Under the pieces are notes generated by a model that worked only from the letters and a program-made list of their open reading frames with translations, did no database searches and had not been told where the DNA came from. Positions 1-8,753 of a stretch of 64,000 nt of DNA are shown one piece after another; within the stretch, counting starts at the first letter, position 1; the number at the start of each line of letters is the position of its first letter. This DNA is from CBDDCX01 sp965226925 (lineage in GTDB: Bacteria; Gemmatimonadota; Gemmatimonadetes; Longimicrobiales; Gaopeijiaceae). Position numbers and translations under genes: made by a program. The DNA lies in contig CBDDEN010000009.1 of NCBI GenBank assembly GCA_965226925.1, forward strand, positions 1-64,000. The letters are read 5' to 3'.

Positions 1-786
1 TACGATGTATCGCGTTCTGGCCTCCGAGGTGCCGGTTCAGGAACGCCGAGCGCAGCGGAGCCATCCCGAGTACCAGAAGCCCGAGTTGATGGCGACGGGC
101 CCGAACCAGGTCTGGTCCTGGGACATCACCCGGCTACTGGGGCCGAAGAAGTGGAGCTACTTCTACCTCTACGTGATCCTGGACATCTTCAGCCGCTACG
201 TCGTGGGCTGGATGGTGGCGGATCGGGAAAACTCTTCCCTGGCCGGCAGGCTGATCCAACAGAGTTGCCTGAAGCATGGTGTCCAGCCGCAGATCCTGAC
301 GCTGCACTCGGATCGAGGGGCTCCCATGACGAGCCAATGCACGGCTCAGCTACTCGCCGATCTCGGCGTGACCCGCTCGTTGAGCCGACCCCAGGTCTCG
401 GATGACAATCCGTTCTCCGAGGCTCAGTTCAAGACCTTGAAGTACCATCCCTCGTTTCCCGGGCGGTTCGGGGATCAGAATCAGGCCAAGACCTTCTGTC
501 GCTCGTTCTTCCGTTGGTATAATGCCGAGCACCGCCATGGCGGCATCTCTATGCTGACCCCCGAACAGGTCCACTTCGGTCACGCCGATCAGGTCATCTC
601 CCGCAGGAAGACCGTGCTCCGCGAGGCTTGGGCCGCTCATCCCGAGCGCTTCGTCTCCGGTCAACCGAAGCCTCAACCACTCCCGGAGGCCGTCTGGATC
701 AATCCTCCAAGCCCCATCCTCACGACACAGGAGATTGCTCTCTAATTAATTCCCAAGAGTGTCTCACTGGCGTTGACAGGTTCCGC
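1..786 (+). mobile_element. IS3-family element copy 1, right part only
   Basis: This is the right-hand portion of an IS3-family element entering from the left edge of the window. Its inner terminal repeat lies at 759-778 and matches the right ends of the other two copies. An 8-base tail, ggttccgc (779-786), follows it. The same tail follows the right end of all three copies, so it is probably part of the element. It sits tail-to-tail with copy 2, separated by only about 160 bp. Confidence 0.85.
2..745 (+). CDS. IS3-family transposase OrfB, 5' truncated by window edge
   Basis: This is the C-terminal part (about 247 residues) of an rve/DDE transposase. Complete copies in this window are 335 residues, so about 88 N-terminal residues lie outside the window. 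The DDE core is visible: the first Asp in WSWDITRL, the second in LHSDRG and the Glu in DDNPFSEAQFK. It differs from the other two copies at scattered positions, mainly near the C-terminus. The reading frame is open from the first base and ends in TAA at the IS right end. The product would integrate and excise the element. Confidence 0.85.
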   Translation, partial: TMYRVLASEVPVQERRAQRSHPEYQKPELMATGPNQVWSWDITRLLGPKKWSYFYLYVILDIFSRYVVGWMVADRENSSLAGRLIQQSCLKHGVQPQILTLHSDRGAPMTSQCTAQLLADLGVTRSLSRPQVSDDNPFSEAQFKTLKYHPSFPGRFGDQNQAKTFCRSFFRWYNAEHRHGGISMLTPEQVHFGHADQVISRRKTVLREAWAAHPERFVSGQPKPQPLPEAVWINPPSPILTTQEIAL

Positions 787-948
787 GTCGTTCAGGGCGG
801 ACTGATCGCGGTCATAGCCCGTCGCATCGTCGTTGGACGTGTGACTGTGTCCCCGACCGACGATTCCGTAGGGCGTGACGTACAAGGGATCGGTGCTTTC
901 GGCGCCCCGGATCAGCACCTCCTGAGTCTGAGACGCCTTGTAGGCGCT
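787..948 (-). pseudogene. Orphan coding fragment trapped between two IS3 copies
   Basis: About 160 bp lie between the tail-to-tail right ends of IS copies 1 and 2. On the minus strand one frame is open throughout and encodes about 54 residues, including TQEVLIRGAESTDPLYVTPY and the segment YDRDQSALNDA. The composition looks like an outer-membrane beta-barrel or TonB-dependent receptor fragment, but this is a weak resemblance only. Neither end is a natural start or stop; both are IS junctions. It is best read as a relic of a host gene left after IS insertion and deletion. Confidence 0.3.
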
Positions 949-989
949 GCGGAACCTGTCAACGACAATGGGACACTCTACGGGATTAA

Positions 990-1997
990 TTAGAGAGCAA
1001 TGTCCTGTGTGGTGAGGGAAGGGATGGGAGGATTGATGAAGACGGCCTCCGGGAGCGGTTTGGGCTTCGGCACACCTCTGACGAAGCGTTCGGGATGAGC
1101 GGCCCATGCTTCGCGGAGCACGGATTTCCTGCCGGCAATGACCTGATCGGCGTTCCCGAAGTGGACCTGCTCGGGGGTTAGCATCGAGATGCCGCCATGG
1201 CGGTGCTCGGCATTGTACCAGCGGAAGAACGATCGACAGAACGTCTTGGCTTGGCCCTGATCCCCGAACCGTCCGGGAAACGAGGGATGGTACTTCAAGG
1301 TTTTGAACTGAGCCTCGGAAAACGGGTTGTCATCCGACACCTGAGGCCGGCTCAACGAGCGGGTCACGCCGAGGTCAGCGAGAAGTTGAGCGGTGCATTG
1401 GCTCGTCATTGGAGCTCCCCGATCCGAGTGCAGGGTCAGGACCCGGGGCTGGACGCCATGCTTCAGGCAGCTCTGCTGGATCAACCGGCCGGCCAGGGCC
1501 GAGTTCTCCCGGTCCGCCACCATCCAGCCCACGACGTAGCGGCTGTAGATGTCCATGATGACGTAGAGGTAGTAATAGCTCCACTTCTTCGGCCCGAGCA
1601 GCCGCGTGATATCCCAGGACCACACCTGGTTCGGCGCCGTGGCCATCAACTCGGGCTTCTTGTACTCGGGATGGGTGCGCTGCGCCCGGCGTTCCTGAAC
1701 CGGCACCTCGGAGGCCAGAACACGATACATCGTGCGTTCGCTGCACAGGTAGACCTCTTCGTCGAGCAGCGTGGCCACCACCTCGGCGGGTGAGCGGTCC
1801 ACGAACCGCTCCGAACACAGCGTGTCGAAGACCTCGCCTCGTTCCGTCTCGCTCAATGCCCGGGCGGGCGTCGGGCGGGGCTGCTGTTGCCCGGTTGATG
1901 GGCCTCGACGACGGTACAACGTCGATCGGGAGACCTCGAGGGCCGCGCACGCCGGTTTTACACCGACGTGCTTAGCCAGCTCATCGGCCGCCTTCAA
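990..1997 (-). CDS. IS3-family transposase OrfB
   Basis: Full-length 335-residue integrase-type transposase. An N-terminal helical region and an HTH_21-like segment (around residues 50-95) precede the rve core. The DDE residues appear in SWDITRLL, LHSDRGAP and DNPFSEAQFK. The TTG start at 1995-1997 overlaps the orfA stop (TTGA) and is in the -1 frame, the usual IS3 arrangement for programmed frameshifting to an OrfAB fusion. It is nearly identical to the copy at 10586-11593, which implies recent transposition or gene conversion. Confidence 0.9.
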   Translation of the reverse strand: MKAADELAKHVGVKPACAALEVSRSTLYRRRGPSTGQQQPRPTPARALSETERGEVFDTLCSERFVDRSPAEVVATLLDEEVYLCSERTMYRVLASEVPVQERRAQRTHPEYKKPELMATAPNQVWSWDITRLLGPKKWSYYYLYVIMDIYSRYVVGWMVADRENSALAGRLIQQSCLKHGVQPRVLTLHSDRGAPMTSQCTAQLLADLGVTRSLSRPQVSDDNPFSEAQFKTLKYHPSFPGRFGDQGQAKTFCRSFFRWYNAEHRHGGISMLTPEQVHFGNADQVIAGRKSVLREAWAAHPERFVRGVPKPKPLPEAVFINPPIPSLTTQDIAL

Positions 1998-2443
1998 GAG
2001 TTTGTCCCGTCGTCGAGGCTTATCCCCAGCAGCCCCGCAACTTTTCCCTGCACGTCGATGATCAGGTGTGCCTTCCTGAGCTCATTCTCGAGCCGTGCGT
2101 TTCGCCGCTCCAGCTTGCGTACCTTCTCATCCAGCGGATTTCGCTCCGGCTTGTGGCCGCGTTTCTTCGACAGGGCCTTCAGCGACCCGCTATGCGCCGC
2201 CTTGCGCCACGTCGTCAGGTGCGACGAGTACAGGCCCTCTCGCCGCAGGAGTTGACCCACCTCGCCGGGCTCGGTGCACCGGTCCGCTTCTTCGACGATC
2301 CGCAGCTTGTACGACGGACTGAACCGCCGGCGTAGCGGCCTATCTACTACCTCCGGGTCCGCAGGAGCTGCCGCGCTTCGCTTGGCCTCCCCGGTTCCAG
2401 GGGCACTACCATTCTCTTCCATTCTCTCTCGCAGTCCCAACAT
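1994..2443 (-). CDS. IS3-family OrfA (HTH DNA-binding protein)
   Basis: This 149-residue transposase accessory protein has a helix-turn-helix of the HTH_8/HTH_38 type (FSPSYKLRIVEEADRC through HLTTWRKA). A basic linker follows, then a leucine-zipper-like coiled coil (KVRKLERRNARLENELRKAH). It has a longer, low-complexity N-terminus than typical IS3 OrfA proteins. It would bind the terminal repeats and, after -1 frameshifting, be fused to OrfB. It overlaps orfB by 4 bp. Confidence 0.85.
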   Translation of the reverse strand: MLGLRERMEENGSAPGTGEAKRSAAAPADPEVVDRPLRRRFSPSYKLRIVEEADRCTEPGEVGQLLRREGLYSSHLTTWRKAAHSGSLKALSKKRGHKPERNPLDEKVRKLERRNARLENELRKAHLIIDVQGKVAGLLGISLDDGTNS

Positions 2444-2516
2444 GTTCGTTTTCTCTGCCTTCGCCCTACTCTAATTCTTTGCGTGCTCCGTGTCTCACGT
2501 ACGTTGGCAGAGAGGG

Positions 2517-3256
2517 CTGAAGCCGCCCCACTGGGGTGAGATCGCGGGGAAGGTCGAGAACTCGTTCTTTCGAGCGATCACGCGAACGAGGGAAAGGCCC
2601 ATGACGACGCCGGTCTCCGAGCGCTGGAAGCGGAGGCTGGTGAAGGGGATGCGAATCTCCGCGTACCATCCGTGCTCGTCCTGTGACGCCGCCGCGTCCC
2701 AATAGGTATTCCAGTTGAAATTGGGCCCAGCCTCGGTGTCATTGGCGAGGATGATGTCCGTGCGCAGACCGGCGGGCGTCGTGCCGAAGAGGAGAGCCGT
2801 CTCCCGGTCGTTGAACGTGTCGAGAATGAGGATGCACCAGTCGCTTGCGTACCCGCTCAGGTCACGCTCCAGGGAAGAAGCCCGGACTCCCGAGGGATCC
2901 GAGTCATACGCCCGACACGACACGTAGAGGTACTTCTCGTCGTGGGCCACGCGGAACTCGGTGGCTTCGCTGGGTGCCAGCCCGAAGTTCGGCGTGTGCA
3001 TGGTGGCGGGAAATATCGGCACCGCGTCCCACGCGGGTTCGTCCACGCGCCCGTCGAAGTCGATTTCTCCAGTCAGCGGGGGAAGCACGATGGGCTCGGG
3101 CGATCCGGTAGATTCTTGTCCCACGCCTGCCTGAGGTAGGAGCAGATACGCGGCGGCGACCAGGACGAGCACGCACAGACGGGCTCGGTGGGCCCTCGCC
3201 GCCCTAACCCGTAGGGCACAGGGGGGGTGCGGTCGGTCAACAATCGCTTTGCGCAT
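2517..3256 (-). pseudogene. DUF5916/CBM9-like exported protein, 3' truncated by IS3 copy 2
   Basis: The ATG at 3256 gives a signal peptide (a hydrophobic stretch starting about residue 24, LCVLVLVAAAYLLLPQAG, ending near GQE). A carbohydrate-binding family-9-like domain follows, with the family signatures DGRVDEPAWDA, YLYVSCRAYDSD, DTFNDRETALLFGTTPAG and EIRIPFTSLRF. Full-length relatives are about 700-900 residues and continue into an outer-membrane beta barrel. Here the reading frame runs into IS3 copy 2 after about 247 residues, so the barrel is missing and the product cannot be functional. The gene lies 133 bp downstream of a second damaged DUF5916 gene on the same strand. Confidence 0.75.
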
Positions 3257-3389
3257 TGTCGGGTTGTCTCTCCTCCTCGCCGTAGCCCTGCTACGACTCG
3301 TCGTCGTTCCTACTCTGAGCCTCGCAAGACCGGGGCACCTGCGCCGCAGACGCGGGTCGCGCGTCCCACTGTATTTCTTCAACAGCCTT

Positions 3390-5570
3390 CTACATCCGGA
3401 AGAGGTAGCTCAGCTTCATGAAGAAGCCGTCGCTCGTGCGTTCGAGCCTGTCGAAGTGGAACGAGTCCTCCTCCGTCACGCTACTGCCGTATCCGGCGAA
3501 AATCACCGTTCCCGGGCTGGGTTCGTACGAGAAGAGTGCGTCGAGGCGGAGGTCGTTTTGTGTGTAGCCCAGCGCCCGCTCGAGCGCACCGTCGTCGTTT
3601 CGGATGTAGATAGGGGCCTCCGTTCGCGACTGGTCGTGGAGGTCGTCGATGTTGGCCGCCCGGTACTGGCCCACGAAGCGGAAGAAGATCGAGCGCGTGA
3701 GCTGGTATTCGAACTTGAGCCTGGGAATGTCGACCTTACGCTCGGCGCTCCAGTCGTCCGGGCGGTAACCCCTCTGGCTGAGTAGCCTCCCCTCGATGCG
3801 AAGTTGATCGGTCGGTCGCCAAGTCGCTTCAACCGTCAGGAAACTGATGTAGGCCGAGGCCCACTCGTTGAAGTTCTCGTCCTGGCCCGCGATCCAGGAG
3901 ACGCTGCCCGCGAAGCGAGCGGAGTTCGGAGTGTTCAGCCTCAGAGAGAGCAGGTAGTTCTGAAGCTCCGGCGTTCAGACGTAATGGGTGTACTCCGTGC
4001 CGGTGGGTGTTTGGAGCTCCACGAAGTAGTCGGCGTACAGGGTCGGTGGGTAGTAGAACTCCTCGATCAGAATCGATGCCCCGAGCCGCCACCCTCCGCG
4101 GAAGACGAAGTTGTTCGCGTAGGTGAAGCGGACCGCGTCGTCGACGCTGCTCCCGTTCATGAAGGTCTCGTAGAGCCATGTGTAGGAAAGGTTTAGGCTC
4201 GGGCGGCCGCCGAGGATGATGCGGCTGTCGACGCCGATCACGCGGTTGTAGTCCGACCCTTCGACCCGGTCGGTATAAGCGATCCCGACCGTGGATTCGT
4301 CTCCGAGGTTGCGTTTGATGCGCAGAATGTTGAAGACGGGGTTGTCGAGGCCGGTCTCCGAGAGGGCCTCGTCGTCCACCGCGGACAGGAATCCCACCTC
4401 CGTGCCGGAGATCTTTCCGGTCAGCTTCGCCGCGGCGACGGGATTCGCGATACTACGTGTGTAGATGACGTTGTTCGGAGTCTGGAAGCTCTCGCTTCCC
4501 TCGAGGAAGAACGGACGTTTTTCGGGAAAGAAGATGGAACGTTGCGGGTTGAAGTCGGTCTGCCCGACATCGGCCTCCACCTGAGAGAAGTCGGGGTTCA
4601 CGGTGCCGTTCAGGGTCAGGTTGCGCGTGAGCCCCCAGCGCACGTTGCCCCCGAACTCCGGTGTGCGTGCTTCGTAGTCCCAACCGCCTGCATCAGGGGC
4701 TCCGGCCACCGAACTCGTAACCACCGGGTTGATGTCGAGCACCAGGCCCCGGTCCATTCCGTGCAGCCCCCGTAGAGTGCCGCTCTGGGCGAGGAATGAG
4801 GAACGGCCTTGGAGCGTAGGGGTCCAGGTCTGATCCCTTCCGGAGTGTTGTACGCGGCGGATCACGTTGATACCCCAGTCCTGGGTCTCGGCAGGCTGGA
4901 AGGAGAGGCTCTTGAAGGGGATACGCATCTCGATCTCGTACCCGTACTCGGTCAGGCGGCCCTTGGTTTCGTAGAGGAAGTCCGGGCTCAGATCGACCGG
5001 GTCGCCCGTGCCGTGCCGCAGCAGTCCGCCGCCTTGAACCCCTCGGTCCACGCGCGACCCGTCCGACTGCACCCCAAGTGGGTTCACACCGAATACGGTC
5101 GCGGTGCGTCCGTCGTCGTACGTGTCGAGCAGGATCTGGATGTGGTCGTCGTTCTCGATCTTGTCCCGATCCGCCAGCGTGGAATTGACCGGACCGTGAG
5201 GCTCGAACGCCCGGATCCCGAAGTGGATCGCGGTTGGTGAGTACCAGATGAGGACTTCGGTGTTGTCGTCGGCCGGGACGCCATCCACGGGGCGATGCTG
5301 TGAAAAACCCGTGAGCACCGACGCATCGGCCCAGGCCGGCTCGTCCAGAACGCCGTCGACCTCCAGGTCGAATTCGAGGCGCGGTACCCTGATGTCCAAG
5401 TCGCCGTCCACGCCACTGTAGACGACGGTCGCTGCGTTGGGCGACCGGATGCCTGTATCGGTCGCCTTTTCGCCACCGACAGTCGCTACCTGGAGCAGAG
5501 CCACGAGAGGAACGAGCATATACCGCGACTCCCGTTGCTGTCTGAGCAGGGGTGAGACGGAATATGGCAT
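3390..5570 (-). pseudogene. DUF5916/CBM9-like outer-membrane protein interrupted by an in-frame TGA
   Basis: A single minus-strand frame encodes about 727 residues with one internal stop, TGA, at 3975-3977. The part before the stop has a signal-like N-terminus, the CBM9-like domain (DGVLDEPAWADAS, DTYDDGRTATVFGVNPLG, EIEMRIPFKSLSF) and barrel signatures (NPDFSQVEADVGQTDFNPQR, FFPEKRPFFLEGSESF). After the stop the same frame continues without change as barrel strands (ELQNYLLSLRLNTPN) and ends in KLSYLFRM, a normal outer-membrane C-terminus ending in an aromatic residue and Met. This is a nonsense change, perhaps CGA to TGA, rather than a frameshift. Function of the family is unclear; it is often taken as an exported ligand-binding barrel. 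Confidence 0.8.
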
Positions 5571-5603
5571 TCGTTCGGAATGCTGTCAGGGGGACGGGCC
5601 GTC

Positions 5604-5993
5604 CTACTCCTCTCTCAGCACCACCGCGGGGTCGATGCGTGTGGCGCGTGGCGCCGGAATATAGGCCGCCACGTGGGCCACTCCCATGAGGAGACACGAT
5701 ACGGCAAGCAGGGTGAGCGGCTCCGTCCGAAAAAGTCGCCCAGGACCTGCCGGGTCCGCACCACTTCCGGCCGCTCCAGGCCCGTCAGTACGGCGTTGCC
5801 CCGAAAGACACCGAAGGACTCGAACGAGCGAGATCGATCCTTCCAGTCGTGGCAGTTCGGAATCGATGTCGAGATGTAGAACCCGCGGGTCGACATCACG
5901 TCGGGGGTGACCAGGCGTTCCGGGGACTCGAAGGGGAGTGGTTGGAGGAGTACGCCGTTGACCACACTGAAGATGGCCGTGTTCGCGGCCGCC
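5604..5993 (-). pseudogene. ADOP/MacB-type ABC permease remnant with large internal deletion
   Basis: The 5' part encodes NTAIFSVVNGVLLQPLPFES, the hallmark N-terminal segment of the acidobacterial duplicated orphan permease group of FtsX/MacB-like permeases. It continues for about 75 residues. Near 5740 the frame changes and the sequence jumps to the very end of such a protein: a hydrophobic segment, AAYIPAPRATRIDPAVVLREE, then a stop. About 700 residues that a normal 800-residue member would have are missing. The upstream end abuts the stop codon of the symporter gene at 5993, so the true start is also missing. Confidence 0.75.
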
Positions 5994-7255
5994 TAGCCGG
6001 AGACTTCCGCCTCGCTCCGTCCGACGTATGCCACACACACCAGGTCCCCGAGGACGTTCACGGTCGTGCGCAACATGTCCAGGATGCGGTCGACCCCCAC
6101 GACCAGGGCGATCCCGGCCGCGGCCTGGGGTCCAAGGCCGATCGCGTTCAGAACGATCAGAGTCGTGACCAGGGAGCTGCCGGGCACACCGGCGCCGGCG
6201 ACGGCGGCGAGCGTTGCCGTGACGATGATCGTCACGAACTCGCTGAACCCGAGGGTGAGGCCGTAGACCTGGGCGATGAACACGGTCGTGAGCGCTTTAT
6301 AGAGCGCGCCGCCGTTCATGTTGAGGGTCGCACCCAGGGGTAGCACGAAGCCTGCCACTTCGTTCGACACGCCCAGCTTCTCTCGAGCTACGTCGATGCT
6401 GACGGGCAGTACCGCGTTGGACGACGACGTGGAGAACGCGAGCAAGGGCGCCTCGGCGACAGCCCTGAGGAAGGCCAGTGGGCTCCGACGAGCCAGCAGC
6501 CGCAACGCAGTCCCCAGAACAACGCTCGCATGAACGAACAGGCCGATCGCCATCAGTACGGAGTAGAAGAGCAGGCTCTGCAGCAACTCCCAGCCGAAGC
6601 GGGCGACAACGGAGGCGATCAGAGCGAATACTGCGTAGGGCGCCAGCTTCATGACCCAGTGAATCACAACCATGCACAGCCCGTTGACCGCGTCGAAGAA
6701 GCCGACCACCGCGGCACGCCTCTCGGGCTCGATCACGGTTGCGGCGGCGCCGAAAATGAGCGTCGCGACGATCAGGGGTAGCAGATCCATCTCGGCCGCG
6801 GCGGAAAAAGGGTTCCGCGGGATCATCTCCACCAAGATCTGCGTGAGTCCTGGAGCGGTCTGTGCGTTCGCCACCGCGGACGTGGTGCGTTCGCTTTGGA
6901 ACTCGGCCGCCAGGGTATCGCGGACGAAGGGATCCATCGCCTCTCCAGGAGTGAAGACGAGCCCGAAGCTGAGGCCGATGAGCGCCGCAATCACGGTGGT
7001 GACGAGGAAAAACACCAGGGTCTTGCGCCCGATACGGCCCAACTCACGGACGTCACCGAGCGAAGCCGCTCCCACGAAGAGGCTGGCCACCACCAGGGGA
7101 ACGACCACCATCGTGATCAGTCGGATGAACGCGTCACCGAGGGGCTGGATCGAGATCAGCGCTATGCGGAGCCACTCGATGTCCAAGAGCTGAGAGGCGA
7201 TCCCGGCCACGGCACCGGCGACGAGCCCCAGGAGGATTTGTGTGCGGAGTTGCAT
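5993..7255 (-). CDS. Dicarboxylate/amino acid:cation symporter (DAACS family)
   Basis: This 420-residue sodium- or proton-coupled transporter for C4-dicarboxylates, glutamate or related acids belongs to the GltP/DctA family and sits in the inner membrane. It has the usual length and eight hydrophobic segments. The serine-rich re-entrant hairpin FSTSSSNAVLPV, the substrate-binding NMNGGALY and the helix 8 motif DRILDMLRTTVNVLGD are all present. It starts at ATG 7255 and is intact, unlike both neighbours. The family cannot be resolved to a specific substrate from sequence alone. Confidence 0.9.
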   Translation of the reverse strand: MQLRTQILLGLVAGAVAGIASQLLDIEWLRIALISIQPLGDAFIRLITMVVVPLVVASLFVGAASLGDVRELGRIGRKTLVFFLVTTVIAALIGLSFGLVFTPGEAMDPFVRDTLAAEFQSERTTSAVANAQTAPGLTQILVEMIPRNPFSAAAEMDLLPLIVATLIFGAAATVIEPERRAAVVGFFDAVNGLCMVVIHWVMKLAPYAVFALIASVVARFGWELLQSLLFYSVLMAIGLFVHASVVLGTALRLLARRSPLAFLRAVAEAPLLAFSTSSSNAVLPVSIDVAREKLGVSNEVAGFVLPLGATLNMNGGALYKALTTVFIAQVYGLTLGFSEFVTIIVTATLAAVAGAGVPGSSLVTTLIVLNAIGLGPQAAAGIALVVGVDRILDMLRTTVNVLGDLVCVAYVGRSEAEVSG

Positions 7256-7268
7256 GTTGTTTGCCGCC

Positions 7269-8525
7269 CTACGGATGGACGCCCTCGAACCGGTAGACGA
7301 TCGGTTGTCCTCCAGGGAGCCGTCCGCCCCCGCCGTAGGTGATGTCCGCCGTCATGTCGCCGTCCGTGCCGATCGTGCCGGCCATTTCGACCATGACGTC
7401 CGACACTCCCGCCACCAGGCCCGACCCGCTCGCGGCGAACTCGCCCGGCGCCGACAGGTCAGGACCCTCCAGCGTCGGCATCGGCGCGGGACCGGTTACG
7501 ATGATGCTCCCCTGGCTGACGCCCATCTCCACCGTGGTGCCACCCTCGGCGGTGTTGTGGACGAAGAAGTTGTGTAGCGGGTTGCCGCCGGTCACGCCTA
7601 GGAGTCCTTGGCACCCGCCGCGGCCTCGGCGATCGCGAACGCCGCCCCGCCGGTCCCGCCGTCTCCACCGATCATGACGTTCGCTCCGTGGATCTCTCGC
7701 ACGGTGATCACCGGTGCCTGGGTGCTGACGGATCCGCCGCCCCCGGCGGGCCTTCCTCGGGCGGTTACGTCCGTCGGGCCGACCACGGTCTCACTCTCGC
7801 CATCGCGACCCCGCCGCCCCTCGAGCCGGTTCCCCCCGTCGTAGAAGACGGGGCCGTCTCGTGAGACGGACACCGAACCGCCCGTGGTCCTGGTGTTCGA
7901 TATCGTGAAAGGCGCCTCGTCGGCGCCTTGGGTCAGGAGTCCCGGGAGTCCCGCTACGAAGCTCGCGTGCAAGACTGGTAGGAAAGCCGGCGCGGCGGCC
8001 GCGCTACCCGGTGCGACCGGCTCTTCCAGCCGCTGGTCGGGCCGGTTCGCGAAGGTGATGTCACTCGAGCTATCGATCAACGCACCCTCCACCGTCATCT
8101 CGCCCGCTGCCGCGAGCACGAGAATCCCGGGTTCGGGAACCTCGGTAGAGCAGACGTTTCGTACCGCGCCCGTGATCGTCGCGTCCGCCTGGCCCGCGAT
8201 CACGATCTCGATGCAGTCGCCCGTGAGTGTACCGGCCACCTCGACATCGCCGGTCACGTTCAGGCGGAGGGACTCCGTCGCCGTGACCGTTACGCCCGCG
8301 GGGATGAGGACGCGCCTCCACGTCGAGGGTGCCGGCAACGGTCATGTTCTGCGTGGGCTCAAGGGTGGCGGGCGGGGTGGGGACTGGATCAGGGCCGGGG
8401 TCGGTCCCCGAGTCGGTGCTGCCCGAGCAGGCGGCCAGAACGGCGAGGCCCAGGAGAACGAGCGTGGCCGAAGATGGGATCGAGTGGAATCCGCGCGCGG
8501 GACTTACGACAGAGTGTGACGGCAA
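7269..8525 (-). pseudogene. Secreted lipoprotein, frameshifted at two places
   Basis: The first frame starts with a lipoprotein signal peptide (LVLLGLAVLAACSG) and a Pro/Asp/Thr linker. Near 8312 the frame shifts from TVAGTLDVE to VLIPAGVTVTATESLRLNVT, continuing the same repetitive Thr/Val/Gly-rich beta-structure for about 230 residues. Near 7600 it ends in AAAGAKDS stop, and a third frame resumes at once as LGVTGGNPLHNFFVHNTAEG to residue ..VYRFEGVHP. Together the three pieces read as one exported protein of about 415 residues of unknown function, possibly beta-helical. It lies just upstream of the symporter on the same strand. Confidence 0.55.
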
Positions 8526-8591
8526 TCGTTTGGCTATTGTATATCTCTTGCACGGCTGTCCCTATCGCAGTATATTGATTGTATGGCATCG

Positions 8592-8753
8592 TTACTCGGT
8601 TTTCGGCTCTTTCGGCTCGCTTTCCTGAGCCACGCGTTTCAACTCCTTCACGACGCGTTTGCTGAACACCTTCTGCATGATCTCGTCTCCCGTGAGTTTG
8701 CTCACGTCCTTGGGGAGCCGGTCCTTCTCTCTGCGCTTGGTGGAATCAACCAT
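8592..8753 (-). CDS. Small charged protein encoded divergently inside IS1595 copy a
   Basis: A 53-residue, very hydrophilic Lys/Glu-rich ORF that starts MVDSTKRREKDRLPKDVSK and ends in EPKEPKTE. Its ATG (8751-8753) overlaps the transposase ATG (8752-8754) on the opposite strand in the shared tetramer CATG. The same ORF is preserved in copy b. IS1595-family elements are known to carry passenger genes, and this may be one, or it may be a regulatory peptide. It has no recognised domain. The two copies are too similar to test for selection. Confidence 0.4.
   Translation of the reverse strand: MVDSTKRREKDRLPKDVSKLTGDEIMQKVFSKRVVKELKRVAQESEPKEPKTE

Larger units (their letters stand above)
949..2516 (-). 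mobile_element. IS3-family element copy 2 (complete, about 1.57 kb)
   Basis: This is a complete element in minus orientation, with orfA and orfB. The imperfect inner inverted repeats are at 957-976 (TGTCAACGACAATGGGACAC) and 2490-2509 (complement of TGCCAACGTACGTGAGACAC), matching at 14 of 20 bases. Shared extra bases extend the element to about 949 and 2516. The 3-bp flanks (gct on one side, ctg on the other) do not form a target duplication, so neighbouring DNA has been lost or rearranged. Its left end truncates the DUF5916 gene at 2517-3256. Confidence 0.85.

Noticed and set aside
1197..1793. Long plus-strand ORF inside IS3 copy 2
   Set aside because: It lies opposite the OrfB transposase and is an antisense shadow caused by high GC.
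8659..8751. Earlier start for the IS1595 transposase
   Set aside because: The extra 31 residues are antisense to the small ORF and do not match the family N-terminus, so the ATG at 8752 is preferred.
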